Below are positions 23,401 through 34,498 of a DNA stretch of 64,000 bases, piece after piece. The stretch's first letter is position 1. The number at the start of each line of letters is the position of its first letter. The notes beneath the pieces were generated by a model, which saw only the letters and a program-made list of their open reading frames with translations, was not told the DNA's origin and did no database searches. The DNA is taken from the NCBI GenBank assembly GCA_947846985.1, contig CANTUZ010000005.1:21610389-21674388 (forward strand), written 5' to 3'. Made by a program: the position numbers and the translations under genes. The DNA comes from Fratercula arctica (lineage: Eukaryota; Chordata; Aves; Charadriiformes; Alcidae).

Positions 23401-25188
23401 AAGTATTCTATATTTGCCAGGCTAAAATTATGTGTTCCTCTATTTGCAAATGCATTGGTTGCAAAAATTATGAAGAAAGTCCAGATGAAAAAAACCAGCT
23501 GAATGTGCTAAACTATATGGAGACTGGGAATAATGAAGGAAATACCCTGGTTTTAACATCAACATTCAAAACATTACCAAAATTGAAGACAGACAGGTGA
23601 ATATTTGGAAATAGCAATGCATAATCCATTGGTCTGACTTGATTAATTTTTCATGTAACCATTATCATTATCATCTAAGAAATAATAGCTAAAATGAAAG
23701 ATGGCTTATATACAAGGAATCACTTCACATAGCATTTGCCATCTTGCTTCTGTAAATAAAAAAATATCTGAAGGAGAGGCTATAACTATTCTTTAAGAAT
23801 ATAGTTTACAGAGTTCGGGGATATGCATATTAGTCCTGCTTACAAAACAGAACTTACTTATTAATTAAACACTTATTTCATTCTCTCAACTTTTTCCCCC
23901 TTTATGTTTTTCCTTCAGTTTCTCTGTTCATTTTTTTTTTCTGACATTCAAGCATTCATTTCGAACAAAACCTTGACCAAAGAAGTAGTAAGAAAATTAT
24001 GTTATCAATATGTTTGTGATGTTCAATTAATGTTTATATCACTGTTTCTTTCCCATCTTTTCTTCCCTTGGTCCACCTCCTGTCAATTTTATTTGTGTTG
24101 GCAATTTGGACTGTAAAATATTCTAAGAAAGCCGAACTATCCTGATGTTATGCTTTCTAACATAGTTGTAGCCTAATCTCTATTTTTTATTAGTTTATAG
24201 TAATTTGCCTAATAAGTAGAAACACCTGTTAATAACAATTAAAATTAATTAAACCACCTCTTAATTGATTTTAGGGAGCTTTACTCCAGGGTCTAAAACT
24301 TTCGGTTTGCATACATTATTTTCTTTGCTTCTTTGTATCAACTGTTACCTTGAAATTCTTACCTTAATTCCATTTTTAAAATACTTTCTGATGGTCTACT
24401 TTTAAAATGCTTTAATAATTTCTGCCGTTGGTAGTGTATTGATGGGATAGACAGTGCCAAGTTATGCTTTTGCTTGAATTGCAGAGTAAGATGAGTTACA
24501 TTATTAATACAGTAGAATGAGTTATGATGTTCACGACTGGTAGTTTCAAGAGTTTACTCAAAGCAAGGCTGTTAAGGTGACGTTCAGCTAATCCTTGAGG
24601 GGCTTGATGCTGTTTTCTTTAGCAGCAGTAGACTGAATTTACATTTAGTACCTCCTAAACCCTGACTATGCCCTTTTAACACATTTCCTTGTAGATGCGG
24701 CAGGATCTGACTATTGCATGCAGATGGAGGAAGAGGCTTGTTGTATAACCTTTCTCTGTCTGCACCTGTTGGGCAGCATTTACATAAATTAATTATGCAG
24801 TGTGAACACAGTCTTCCATGCGATAAATTAGAAAATCTTGGAAGCAATCTGTTAGAAGTAGCAGCTATTCAGAGTAGATCAGTGAAATTCCTACAAGGAT
24901 GTATTTTACAGTAATATTGCCGGTACTCTGATTCAGCTCTGTGCGTTCCAGCTCTTAACTGGGTTTTGCAGTTTGTCTTTTACATTATTTTGTGTATTTA
25001 AAATTAGTTTCTTTTACCCTGTTAGGCAACCAGCTGTATGCATACCTTTGGAAGAAGTGAAAGCCACATGTGCTTGTCTCCTGGTACAAGCTGAAGAGGC
25101 AGAAAAAAGAGGTTACTCTGTCTGTCTAGCTGAGCAGATGATCATGGAGGAATTTGGGAGATGTTTATCCCAGATCCTACATGCATAA
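10865..25188 (+). CDS. TESMIN: Tesmin (metallothionein-like 5), CXC/CRC-domain DNA-binding protein
   Basis: Twelve exons join without a phase conflict: 10865-11436, 13440-13557, 14323-14381, 15611-15766, 16417-16537, 18242-18318, 19722-19813, 20479-20550, 21144-21246, 22735-22872, 23421-23596 and 25026-25188. They give 614 codons plus TAA. Two cysteine-rich CXC motifs, [18 protein letters not shown] and [18 protein letters not shown], flank an [10 protein letters not shown] linker. This is the CRC domain shared with LIN54 and plant TSO1, which bind CHR-like promoter DNA through the tyrosine in each motif. The end ([30 protein letters not shown]) is tesmin-specific. Tesmin is a germ-cell nuclear/cytoplasmic protein linked to meiosis. 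The first exon listed enters with two bases of a split codon, so an earlier coding exon may exist; otherwise translation could begin at ATG 10960. Human tesmin is about 508 residues, so the avian N-terminal half is longer. Confidence 0.92.
13440..13557 (+). CDS. TESMIN: TESMIN exon ([14 protein letters not shown]...)
   Basis: The acceptor is ttccttcag. The donor aatg|gtaagt is a strong consensus match. The exon encodes [20 protein letters not shown] and ends phase 1. An internal gcag|gtgaga could serve as an alternative donor at about 13470, also phase 1, so a shorter isoform is possible. Confidence 0.75.
14323..14381 (+). CDS. TESMIN: TESMIN short exon ([19 protein letters not shown])
   Basis: The acceptor is gtactag and the donor is gtaagt. 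It has 59 bases, phase 1 in and phase 0 out, which fits its neighbours exactly. Confidence 0.75.
15611..15766 (+). CDS. TESMIN: TESMIN exon ([18 protein letters not shown]...)
   Basis: The acceptor is tatatttcag and the donor gtaatt. It has 52 codons in phase 0 with no stop, in a sequence otherwise full of stops, which supports coding status. Confidence 0.75.
16417..16537 (+). CDS. TESMIN: TESMIN exon ([18 protein letters not shown]...)
   Basis: The acceptor is cattctag and the donor tcag|gtacaa. Phase 0 in, phase 1 out. Codes for [20 protein letters not shown] and [11 protein letters not shown], which resembles the segment before the CRC domain in tesmin proteins. Confidence 0.8.
18242..18318 (+). 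CDS. TESMIN: TESMIN exon ([20 protein letters not shown]...)
   Basis: The acceptor is cttcttttcag and the donor gaggtaaag. Phase 1 in, phase 0 out. A duplicated pseudo-acceptor site lies 380 bp upstream at 17858-17892 (see findings). Confidence 0.8.
19722..19813 (+). CDS. TESMIN: TESMIN exon ([20 protein letters not shown]...)
   Basis: The acceptor is ttttgaacag and the donor gagg|gtaaga with a base of flexibility. Phase 0 in, phase 2 out. Confidence 0.8.
20479..20550 (+). CDS. TESMIN: TESMIN exon, start of first CXC motif
   Basis: The acceptor is ctgtgtag and the donor gtaagt. It encodes [20 protein letters not shown], the first half of the first CXC motif. The first zinc-coordinating cysteines (CNC, QC) are present. 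Confidence 0.9.
21144..21246 (+). CDS. TESMIN: TESMIN exon, end of first CXC motif
   Basis: The acceptor is taatcag and the donor gtaaaa. It encodes [20 protein letters not shown], completing the first CXC motif with its tyrosine (equivalent to a DNA-contacting residue in LIN54), then ESERFKAIK. Confidence 0.92.
22119..22307 (-). mobile_element. Possible degenerate retroviral RNase H remnant in a TESMIN intron
   Basis: On the - strand a 62-codon frame contains TIFMDGSGM followed 16 residues later by YGSERSA. The first resembles the DGSG start of a retroviral RNase H; the second resembles the block that precedes the catalytic Glu helix. The next block (the catalytic Glu and TDS region) is not legible, and stops surround it. 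This is a weak call; it may be coincidence. Confidence 0.25.
22735..22872 (+). CDS. TESMIN: TESMIN exon, linker and start of second CXC motif
   Basis: The acceptor is tgatttag and the donor gtgagt. It encodes [18 protein letters not shown], the conserved RNPxAFxPKI linker of CRC proteins, then [18 protein letters not shown]. 46 codons, phase 0. Confidence 0.93.
23421..23596 (+). CDS. TESMIN: TESMIN exon, end of second CXC motif
   Basis: The acceptor is atttgccag and the donor acag|gtgaat. It encodes [20 protein letters not shown] followed by a less conserved tail ending LKTD. Phase 0 in, phase 2 out, matching the last exon directly. Confidence 0.92.
25026..25188 (+). CDS. TESMIN: TESMIN last coding exon with stop
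   Basis: The acceptor is accctgttag. One base completes an Arg codon, then [20 protein letters not shown], the acidic [18 protein letters not shown] and [13 protein letters not shown], then TAA at 25186-25188. This conserved C-terminal helix identifies tesmin rather than LIN54. Confidence 0.93.
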
Positions 25189-26220
25189 TTAAAATTTAAA
25201 GGACTGAAAGTTGAATAATGTTCAATGCATTATAAAGTCATTAAGTATTAATATTGATATATGTAGCTATAGTCTCCACAACTTTGCTACTTAATGATCT
25301 TACTTTGATTTTTCATAGGAATAATTTCATTGACCTCAGCTGAATTATTTCTGAATTATCCTGGTGTAAGTGAAACCAGCACCATATCCAGCATTTTTCT
25401 GAGTAATGTAATACTACAGACAGCTAATTATATTTTCCACTAAAATAGATTTTCTCTGTAGTTAGGACTTTCTGAGATGATTCTTCAGTCTTTACCTAGA
25501 CTCTTATTAAAAGTAAGTTTAACTTAAAATGGCTTTATTGGATGTTTATGTGAGTAGAGATGCAGTAAAAACTGAGTAAGAATTTCCTATCTTAGTTTGA
25601 TTATTTTATGAATTGTGAAACAATTCAATTTCCAGCGGTAGTTTAGCTGTGGGTCTTCTCTGTTTTGGCAACTTATTTCTGCTGTCTGCGGATGTATTAT
25701 TTTTAGAAAACAGAGCAATGTTGTCAGAAGGTTTAGTATTTACTGTTGGGAAAAAAACCCCACACCAGACTTTGTTCAACATTGTATTTGTTAGACAGAT
25801 AAGCCTCATAAAGAATGTGAGGAAGATGACCCATTTTTACTCTTTGTAAAGTACAAGAGTTTGTGATGGGAAAATCTTTTATATACATAACATATAGGAT
25901 CGAAATTTGCTGAATCCTACGTTTGCAATCCAGTTTCTCTTAAAGCTTGGAATAGCTTTTGTTTAATTTTTTTTTTTTTCTTATGTGGACATTTTCTCTG
26001 TGACATTTTATCCTCTTCTCATTCTCACTGTTGGGATAATAATAGATTTTATTTTCTGTAACAGGACTAAATTATTTGATGCCATGTTTCTGGAAAAGAA
26101 AAAAAAAATTGTCATCTAAATGAATTGATAGATTATATAAAAATTAATGCTCTGGTTTTAGACATTTTATGCTAAGTTAATAATACATGCTTAGATATTT
26201 TTGGCATTTGTGCTTCACAG

Positions 26221-26226
26221 AATAAA
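26221..26226 (+). terminator. TESMIN: Candidate TESMIN poly-A signal
   Basis: AATAAA about 1.03 kb after the stop codon, the first clear canonical hexamer. A 3' UTR of this length is plausible; the cleavage site is not proven. Confidence 0.45.
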
Positions 26227-26229
26227 GAT

Positions 26230-28980
26230 ATTCTCCATGAAAAATTGCTGGTGAGACGGCATGCTGTTTTAAAATTTTGTTTACTAAGAGGGAGGGCTTT
26301 TTTTATTAGTGGTAATTGATATGAGAATGCATTGCAATTTATATCTTTCTTTTTAACATCTGTTGCTGAAGGTTACAGGAAAAAATGGATTCTCAAAGTG
26401 ATACGACACCATCTGTACACTTCACCCCTTCCTGGGCCCTCCAGTTCCTAAGATGATTTCTCTTGGGTTTGGAATTAATATGTACATAAAGGCATCATCT
26501 TAAAAATTATTTGTCCCCAGATAGAATTACTGTGAGGTCATAAATCAGAAGAACACACAAGGGCTGTATAGTCAATAGACATTCCATAAGGATGCAAAGC
26601 ATGAAGAAAAGAAGAAACCAGCCTGTATTGCTAAATCATGCCTTGAAATTGAATCTCAGAAATTGACTCACTAAAATTCCCAGTGGAGGTGAGTGAGGGT
26701 CAATGGGATTAACATTAGCAAACAAAAAACTAAGGTTAGGACTTGTGATGTAGGTATGGATTAAAAATAGCAATTAGGAATAGAAATGCAAAAAAAAAAA
26801 AAAAATTAAAAAGTATTTGGAGGAGTAAAAAAAAGATAAATACATTGTAAGAGGAACTGTTAGAATCCTTGAAAAACTGAATTTAGTGTAATACACTCTC
26901 ATCTTCAGATGCATCCTAATTTGAATACACACAGCAGGAGACAATGCCATAATATAAAATAACAAGTTATTAAGCCCAAAAGAGAAATGAGCTCAAATGG
27001 CAAGGGAAAAAATAAGGAAGAAAAATCATAACATTTTGACTAGTCAAGAGGTTGGAAAATAATAAAGAAAGAGGAAAAAAATCACAGGGAAAATTTAAAA
27101 GAAATAATACAGAGAATTGAAATGGAATTAGGGTGGGAAAGATAAGAAAGTTCTACCATGAAAAGTAAAGGGTAGGAGTGCAGGGGAGAGATACAAATAG
27201 CATAGTAAAGGAAATGAATGAAGAAGACATGAGCTACAGCTTTGAGCAACATCCTTAGACTCTCATCTCTGATAAACGTGATGTATATAATGCTGAGGCT
27301 TTCACCCAGGGTGCCAGCTAAGAAGCATTGAGGGAAGGTTTCTGCATTTTCTACATAAATTTTGAAGTCACTGTATAAATGAGACAGGCATAAATGAAAT
27401 TAATATAAATTTGATAATAAAAAATACAAGGCGATAGGATGTATAAGAGTTTACACTGAAGCAACAAAAAAACCAACAACTAGGTGTAAAAAGCTGAAAT
27501 TAATTATCTTTTTCATTATAGAAAGGTAAAACCTGTTTGACTTAATATTTTTTTATATTACAGAGGGTATAAACTCATTCTGTAAAAACACTCCCAGGCT
27601 CCATGGTGACAAGGATTGTAATTATATTCTGAAAACAAAAAATAAATAGAAAGCAGTAGTTGGTAATATAGAATGCAATGGACAAGCCTAGCAGAAGCAA
27701 TTTCTGTAATTGTTAAGAAACTGAAAAACTCTGTCAAAGAGGGTTGTATCTTCAATAAAGAAAGCTAAAATTAGCTTTGTGCTCTTACAAGTAATGCTTT
27801 TTGCAGTCAGTGGTGAAATTATTTGAGAACAACATTGACACAGCCACAGATTTCTTCCTGAAACAGTAAGGTAGGAAATATGTATCCGTTTTCTTAACTA
27901 AGTGGAGTCCTTTTGTATTAAAGAAAGATTTGGTTTCATAACAAAGGTGAAAACTGAGTAGGTCAAGAGGTTGACAGCTGTACAGAAAAGATGGAAAAGA
28001 AAAACTTTAACTTCATGGAATTGGAACATCTGGGTTATTATGGGGGAAATAGCTTTTCAAGTAAGTTGATAATTTGGCTTTCTGTTTCATACAAGGATCT
28101 TGGAAATTAGATACTGATGAATGGAACTTCTTGGCTTTACATGGACAAGAAGAACTAAGCAGAATTGCCTTCAGACACTGCTGCTTTGTCTAGAAAAAGA
28201 GATCCTGGCCCCATCAAATAAATAAATAAAAAGGATAGCTGTGAGATGAAGACTGGGTAGCTGGTTTTATAGCAGCTACTGTGCTGTTCTTGGTAATGGA
28301 TCTTCTTTTCTTTTTGCAGTATTTTATAATTTGTTCAATTTCTGAACATGGAATTATGATTATCAGAAATATACATTATTCATGTTTCTGAGGAAACAAG
28401 CAGGAATAAACAAGCAAGGTCATGGATTCATAACTCTATGACCTAATTACATTTTAACCTTGCAGATAAAACACAAAGACCTTTTTGAAACTGGCAATGT
28501 GTCAGTCTCATCTGAAAATAACAAGAAATACTAATCTTTTATAAGTAGGTAAGGATAGGGATTATTTTTATGGTTGCAATTGCAAAGTTACTTAAAGCAA
28601 ATGTTCTCTTCAAACGTCTTTTTTCTGTTTCATTTTTTACCTATGGGTATATCAGACAGTACTCTAAAGGCTTGGTAAACTGTTGTCAAGATCTTCAGTG
28701 CAGAGACCAGGGGTCAGCACATTAAAATTATTTCAGAGAGGTCTCTGAAATTCAGAAGTTCAGACACTTCTAAGAGATCTCTCTTGGCTCATAATCATGC
28801 AATTCAGCTGAAGGATATTGTAATGTGGTATGTGAGATCTTATTTAGAGGTATGGATTACATACCTCTAAAGAGGTACAGAATAAAAATTATGTGGGGAA
28901 CTGAATTTCTCAAATATTGGATGAGAAGTGAAACACAATACAGTCCACTCTGTGAGATCTTTACATAAAAATTGAAAGTT
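26230..28980. other. Gene-poor intergenic DNA
   Basis: AT-rich DNA without recognisable exons or clear repeats. It contains a poly-A run at 26789-26804 and purine-rich stretches (about 26990-27240). All open frames are short. Confidence 0.5.
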
Positions 28981-28984
28981 GCTA

Positions 28985-29556
28985 CCTGATGCCTTCCCTA
29001 TTATTAGGTTTGGAGTTTGTCTGTGTTTGGTTAGGGCAGGTGTCATCAAATTCTGTCCAGTTCTAGCTCCCCAGTTCAAGAAGGACAGGGAACTACTGGA
29101 GGGAGTCCAGCGGAGGGCTACAAAGATGATCAAGGGACTGCAGCACCTCTCATATGAGGAAAGGCTGAGAAACCTGGGTCTGTTTAACCTGGAGAAGAGA
29201 AGACTGAGAGGGGATCTCATCAATGCTTATCAATAGCTAAAGGGCGGGTGTCAAGAGTATGGGGCCAGGCTCTTTTCAGTGGTGCCTGGTGACAGGACAA
29301 GGGGCAACGGGCACAAGCTGGAACACAGGAAATTCCATCTCAAAATGAGTAAAAACTTCTTTACTTTGAGGTTGACAGAGCACTGGAACCGGCTGCCCAG
29401 AGAGATGGTGGAGTCTCCTTCTCTGGAGATATTCAAAACCCGCCTGGATGCGTTCCTGTGCAGCCTGCTCTAGGTGACCCTTCTCTGGCAGGGGGTTGAA
29501 CTAGATGATCTCCAGAGGTCCCTTCCAACCCCTACCATTCTATGATTCTGTGATTC
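28985..29556 (+). mobile_element. CR1 LINE, 5'-truncated, with complete 3' end
   Basis: The + strand encodes the CR1 reverse-transcriptase C-terminus ([40 protein letters not shown]), then the 3' UTR with the tagatgatctccagaggtcc box. It ends in octamer-like attctatg/attctgtg repeats, the avian CR1 terminus. The coding part is a fragment and has a stop after INAYQ. Confidence 0.95.
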
Positions 29557-29744
29557 ATTACAACTTTGCAGTGTGGCAACCTGCTGTGGTGTACTTCATG
29601 TTGCTTATTCATTATAGTTCTTTTTTACACTCATAGTCAATAACTAATTAAGCTATGTCAGACAGGCCTTTTGAGAAGGCTAATAGTTAACAAATTTACT
29701 AATTAATTGCACACCACAGAGGTCTGTTTACAGAAATGATGTGG

Positions 29745-29860
29745 TTTGTGGCTAAGGAGCTAAAGAGGGACTTTGGAGACCTGAGTTCACTTCTTAGCTC
29801 TGCTACATGCTCCCTGGCTGGTCTTGAGAGATTCCATTGAACTTCCATGGACTTGGTTCA
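29745..29860 (+). repeat. MIR-like SINE fragment
   Basis: The order of blocks ttggagacctgagttcac, tagctctgctacatgctccc and tggtcttgagag matches the core of an amniote MIR/CORE-SINE (gagacctgggttc, ctctgccac, gtgaccttg). No tRNA-like head is clear. Confidence 0.5.
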
Positions 29861-29930
29861 GGAAAATATTTGAGTAAATACTAAACAATAAAGTCAATCA
29901 TGTTGTCGAAGACCTTCTTGAAAGCGGGAT

Positions 29931-29968
29931 GACAGGCCCCTCCCTCCCTCCCTCCCTCTTTTTTTCCT
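29931..29968 (+). repeat. (CCCT)n simple repeat followed by poly-T
   Basis: Pure pyrimidine tract made of ccct units followed by ttttttt. It could form triplex or G-quadruplex structures on the other strand. Confidence 0.85.
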
Positions 29969-29969
29969 T

Positions 29970-32900
29970 TAGTCTGGCAGTTATTTAGGGCTCAGACCAT
30001 AACCCATCCAAAGTCTCTCCATTTACTTCAGCAAGCTCTGAGTCAGGCCTTTAGAAAGAATAAGGAATATCGGACCCTGAGCAGGTACCTAACAGAACAG
30101 GGCCCTGATCCCAGCTGGGGCCCGCACTATAACATAAATTATAGAAATATTGCTAATATTTTTGGGAAAATAAGATGTGTATAGTGAATTTGCAAAACCC
30201 AGTAGCTATCCTATAAGTGTACCCCAAAATAATGCTTTCATAAATGTTCATTATAGTGTGGGTATTTGCCATTCAGTATTACCCACTTCAGGGACCAGAT
30301 GTGACTCATTAAATTACTTCAATCTGTGCTGATGTAGAAGCACCCCTGAAACATCTCTTTGTGAGCCATTTCGTCAGAGTAATTGCATTAGTAATAGCCG
30401 ATTACACAGCAATCATATGTTCCTACGAAATTAAGGTAATTGCTGTAGCTAGAAACACATCCCTCTGTATTCTGTCCTAGCAAGGAAGCTGGTATAAGGC
30501 AATATAATGCTTCAATTCTTTGTAACAAGAGAAACATTAAGGTATAATTACATTTTTGATGGAGCATAAAAGTTTTCATATCTGAAAGGTGCATGGAAAC
30601 AAAATCAAAGTTTGAAGCTACAACTTCCTAGTCCATAAAGGGGAAAAAAAGATCTTTTTGTGTTTAGGTTCCCTAACAAGTATGGAGGAAATGTACTTGA
30701 AATACATGAACGAGTTTGTGTTCTGTACTTTGACAGTAGTAGATGTCTGTCTTTGAAGTAGATTTATTGTGCAAAAGATGCATTTTTCTCTGAACTGGAT
30801 TGACCAGAGAAGCTGGTATTGATTTATTTTTATACTGAAGTAAATAGATACTAATTTGTTCATATGGCAAACCTCCTGAATACTAGGGTCAGCTTCTAAT
30901 TAGTCTGCATGTGATAGCATTTAATTTGTGTTTTGATTTTCACCTTTCTTTATGCCTTTGATGGAAAACTGACATTCACATTTTCTTTAATACAAATTAG
31001 ATGTGTAATGTAACAGCTGAGGAAGAACAGACAGCCCATTCCCTGTAAACTTAGCTAATAATTCGATCCTGAACAGTCTAGAAGGGATACTGAAAAGCCA
31101 ATCTCTTCACAGATATGCAGTGTCAAAATTCAGAGGCAGAGGCTGCCACTAGGTCATCTGAGAGTGGTAGTTTGTGTTTGGGCTGATGAAAGTGTGTTGA
31201 ATGATATAAATACTCCTTGGATTCTACTTTCTGTTGCATTTAAGTGCCGTGTTTGAATTGCTGAGTGGAAACTAATGGCCCTGGAGTAGAAAAGAAATGT
31301 TCAGTCGTGGAATATTTCTTGCAATATATGATAACCAAACTGATAAGAATAACTTGGTGCTGCATGGTTGCTTTGATTACAAAGGTAAAGCCCAACAACT
31401 GAGTATGGAATGTTCAATTAATGTAGCGGAATAGGAGAAAGTCAAGTATCAGGTTAAGCTAAATTCCTTTGATACAAGGATCTTAGCAAGTATTGTATAT
31501 ACGTGCCATTTATTTATAATATTTATGGTGAATGAAGTCTCTCCTTTAAAATGTCTAGAAATGAGAAATCTTATGGGATCAGAATAACAACTTCAAAAAC
31601 AGCTTTTTTGCAAGAGGAGAAATTACGGAAGAAAACACTGTATTTTTCTGTTACATACCAACAGGTCCGGGGACAATGGAAAGCAACTTCAGTAGGAAGC
31701 TGTCCAAATTTACAGTTATTTCACATTTTCATATAATTAATCCTGCCTCATTTCATTGCATATCTTTTCTCTTGTGTCTTGTTAAGAAGCTTATTAAGAT
31801 GTACATACTGTCAAAAGCAGTAGCAGGCAGTCCGCAAGAGAGAGTCTGATTGCAGAGAGTATAAGAATAATAATAATTGTCAGAGATTGCTGCAGTCTGC
31901 CACGATTTGGAAGCTGTCAATGCTCGGGCAGATATACTTATGGAAAATGTCATGTCATTGTCAGAGTCTGGTAATCGTATCTGAGTTGTTAATAGAGCTT
32001 GGTTAGGCACTACTACTTGAAAGATTAGAAGAGTCGCAACAAAAACATTAGGATTTATCTGTTTTGTTGTTTGTTTGTTTTCAATCAAGTGGAATGCAGT
32101 ACTGCTCCTCTGTCTCTGGGAGTAAGTTCGGGTTATTGATCATTTCTGTTGTTTGCTCCAGCCGCAGTAGTGCTTAAGTAATAGCGCACTTCAAAATCAG
32201 GACCATTGTACTAATGCAGCAAGAGAAAATCTCCCTGTAGAGAGCACGGTCTAGCTCACTGGTGTAAATGGCAAGTATATGGGAAGTAAGTGAAAACAAA
32301 TATTACGAGACCTATTTTTTCAGACTGGGAAGTTTTGAAGTTTCAAGCAACTTTTCAGTTTAGAGCCATAAGTATCAGACTTTGTGTTGCTTCACAGAGT
32401 CACCCCAAGAAAAACCCAGTTTTGCAATTTTCTGATTATGCACTTACTAAGTACTGAGAAAATTTGGGACAGGCAGGTGAATACAGAATAGACTTCTTCA
32501 CTTGAAGTGGGTCTGTGTATACACACATCACTTTTTTTTTTGCTTCAGTAGAAATGAGTAGGCATTCATCTTTTTTTGTCACTTCTATGTTTTGACATTT
32601 TTGTTTCATTTAAGAAAGGATTTTTTTTGGACCTTCGCACTGTTTTACTGAGAATCTGTCTTGTGAAATTGCTTTCTTCAGTTTTAATACATACAAATCC
32701 CTTTTCTTTGCTCCAAGTTGATATGAGCACATGTAACAGCTGTGTCCTTTATTGGACCAAGAGTTGCGGAGCATTGAAAAAATTTCTTCTGTGAGAGCTG
32801 TCCTTGCAATTGGAGCTGCTAGCGGGATTTTCATAGCCAAATGGGCCATCTTGGATATGTTCTTTTCTGCATTATAATACCGGCACAGGAAAGAAGTAAA

Positions 32901-33914
32901 GATTTTCCTTTCTGATGCAGGGGCAGGACTGACCAGTCAGTGAAATCAGTAGAAGTCCTTCCCTTGACTTCAGTCAGTTATGAAAGACAGTGCCCTTACA
33001 CATGGACTTGCCTATACCCTGCTTTATGCTTTTACATCTCACCCACACATAGCTCTGTCTCCTTTGGAGAGAAAATCTTGTATTTGTGCAGTGTAATTCA
33101 CAGTTTCTTTTAGCTCTGCTAAAAGAAATAGCGAAAAATGAAGTCAAGTAATTTTTCCTGCTTTGCTAGATCACGAAAGATAGAACAGGGGTATGGTAAA
33201 AGCGGTGATAAACTTTGCTGAATACAGAGCTGAGAGCCAAGGCACTATTTGGTATTTACCAGGAAGAAACAGCAGGCTATGTGATTCTAGATGATTCTTT
33301 CAAATATAAACTATGCAGAAATGGTGAAAATTATCACAATTTATTACAATTACATTAAATTTAGAGTAGGGCACCTGGATTCCACTTTTATGTATGTAAG
33401 TTATCATTGTGCCTAGGATTCTTGTAACGGAGTAGGACTAGGACTCTCTTCAATGGCAGAAATTCCATCAAAATTCCATCATGGTAAATTAAAACCTAAG
33501 CCAAACAGAGGTGATTAATGAATATTGTAAACTAGTGTCAACACTACAGTAGAGGAATGGTAAGATGTTACAGAGAGAGAAGAGCTCAGGTCAGTGTTTG
33601 AAACTTGTATCTTCTTCATACCCAAACATTGACCACAACTGTTTGCCAGTTCATTGCAATATAAATCATTTGGTCTGTTTTATGGAAGTGAATGTAGCAG
33701 CTGTCCTGTGGCAGTAAGATGGGTGAGCGGCTGAGGCAGCTTTTCAGCTGGTAATTAACAAAATTTAACATTTGCACAGAAAATATCAGAAGCAGCTTGC
33801 TTGTGAGATGCTGTTATTTTTTCCAGATCTTCTGCAAGAATTGAGCATATTTTTCAGGAAGGTTTGTGAAATTGGCAGCAACAACATCCATTAAATACCT
33901 GTTCAGATTTCTGA
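29970..33914. other. Intergenic, no gene recognised
   Basis: AT-rich DNA. A stretch at about 29990-30060 with ggctcagaccataaccc and gagtcaggccttt looks like an old dispersed sauropsid repeat, but I cannot name it. No exons with supportive splice sites were found. Confidence 0.4.
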
Positions 33915-34329
33915 GCGTCGTGGTTTAGCCCCAGGCGGCAACAAAGAACCACGCAGCTGTTTGCTCATTCTCCCTCCCACCCGCGGCAGGATGGGGGGAG
34001 AATTGGAAGAAAAAGGCAAAACTCGTGGGTTGAGATAAAGGCAGTTTAACAGAACAGCAAAGGAAAGGGGAAAACAACAACAATAATACTGATAAAGGAA
34101 TATACAAAACACTATTAATGTACAACCACTCACCTACCAGCACCCGGAAAAGCCCCAGCCCCAGTTCCCCAGCAGCAATTCCTGTCCCTCGGCCATCTCC
34201 CCGAGCTATACACTGAGCATGACATCACATGGTATTGAATATCCCTTTAGCTAGTTTGGATTGCCATCTGGTTTTGTCCAGTCCCAGCTACTTGTGAAAA
34301 TTAACCCAATTCCCTCCGGAACCAGGACA
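33915..34329 (-). mobile_element. LTR of an ERVL-like endogenous retrovirus (family A)
   Basis: Read on the - strand it begins with tgtcctggttc and ends with cgtggtttagcc reversed, that is gctaaaccacgac. The actcgtgggttgagataaag block, a poly-purine stretch and a tgacatcacatgg motif are typical of an LTR common in neoavian birds as I remember it. Internal retroviral sequence follows at higher coordinates, so this is the 3' LTR of a - strand element. Confidence 0.75.
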
Positions 34330-34400
34330 TCATCCACCCCTTACTCTATAACATCTATGTCATGCCCAGATCTTACACTTTCCAAGTAATCACCACCACT

Positions 34401-34448
34401 TTTCCCTGTCTCTGATGTATACATATGTATATATCAAAGACAGGGAAA
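34401..34448. repeat. Near-perfect 48-bp palindrome
   Basis: The arms tttccctgtctctga and tcaaagacagggaaa pair with one mismatch, and the centre (atacatatgtatata) continues the pairing. It lies in the provirus just beyond the family-A LTR and runs into a (TA)n/(CA)n microsatellite up to 34498. Confidence 0.8.
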
Positions 34449-34498
34449 TACATCAATATATACATGTGTATATATATACACACACACACATATGTATC
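34449..34498. repeat. TA/CA microsatellite
   Basis: Alternating tatata and cacaca units (tatatatacacacacacaca) follow the palindrome. Confidence 0.85.

Noticed and set aside
23950..23988. Candidate extra TESMIN exon between the last two ([11 protein letters not shown], acceptor attcaag, donor gtaaga)
   Set aside because: Its phase does not fit: the preceding exon ends phase 2 and joins 25026 directly in frame, while this piece would shift the reading frame.
28979..29236. 85-codon + frame that looks conserved
   Set aside because: It is the CR1 reverse-transcriptase C-terminus, covered by the CR1 feature, not a host gene.
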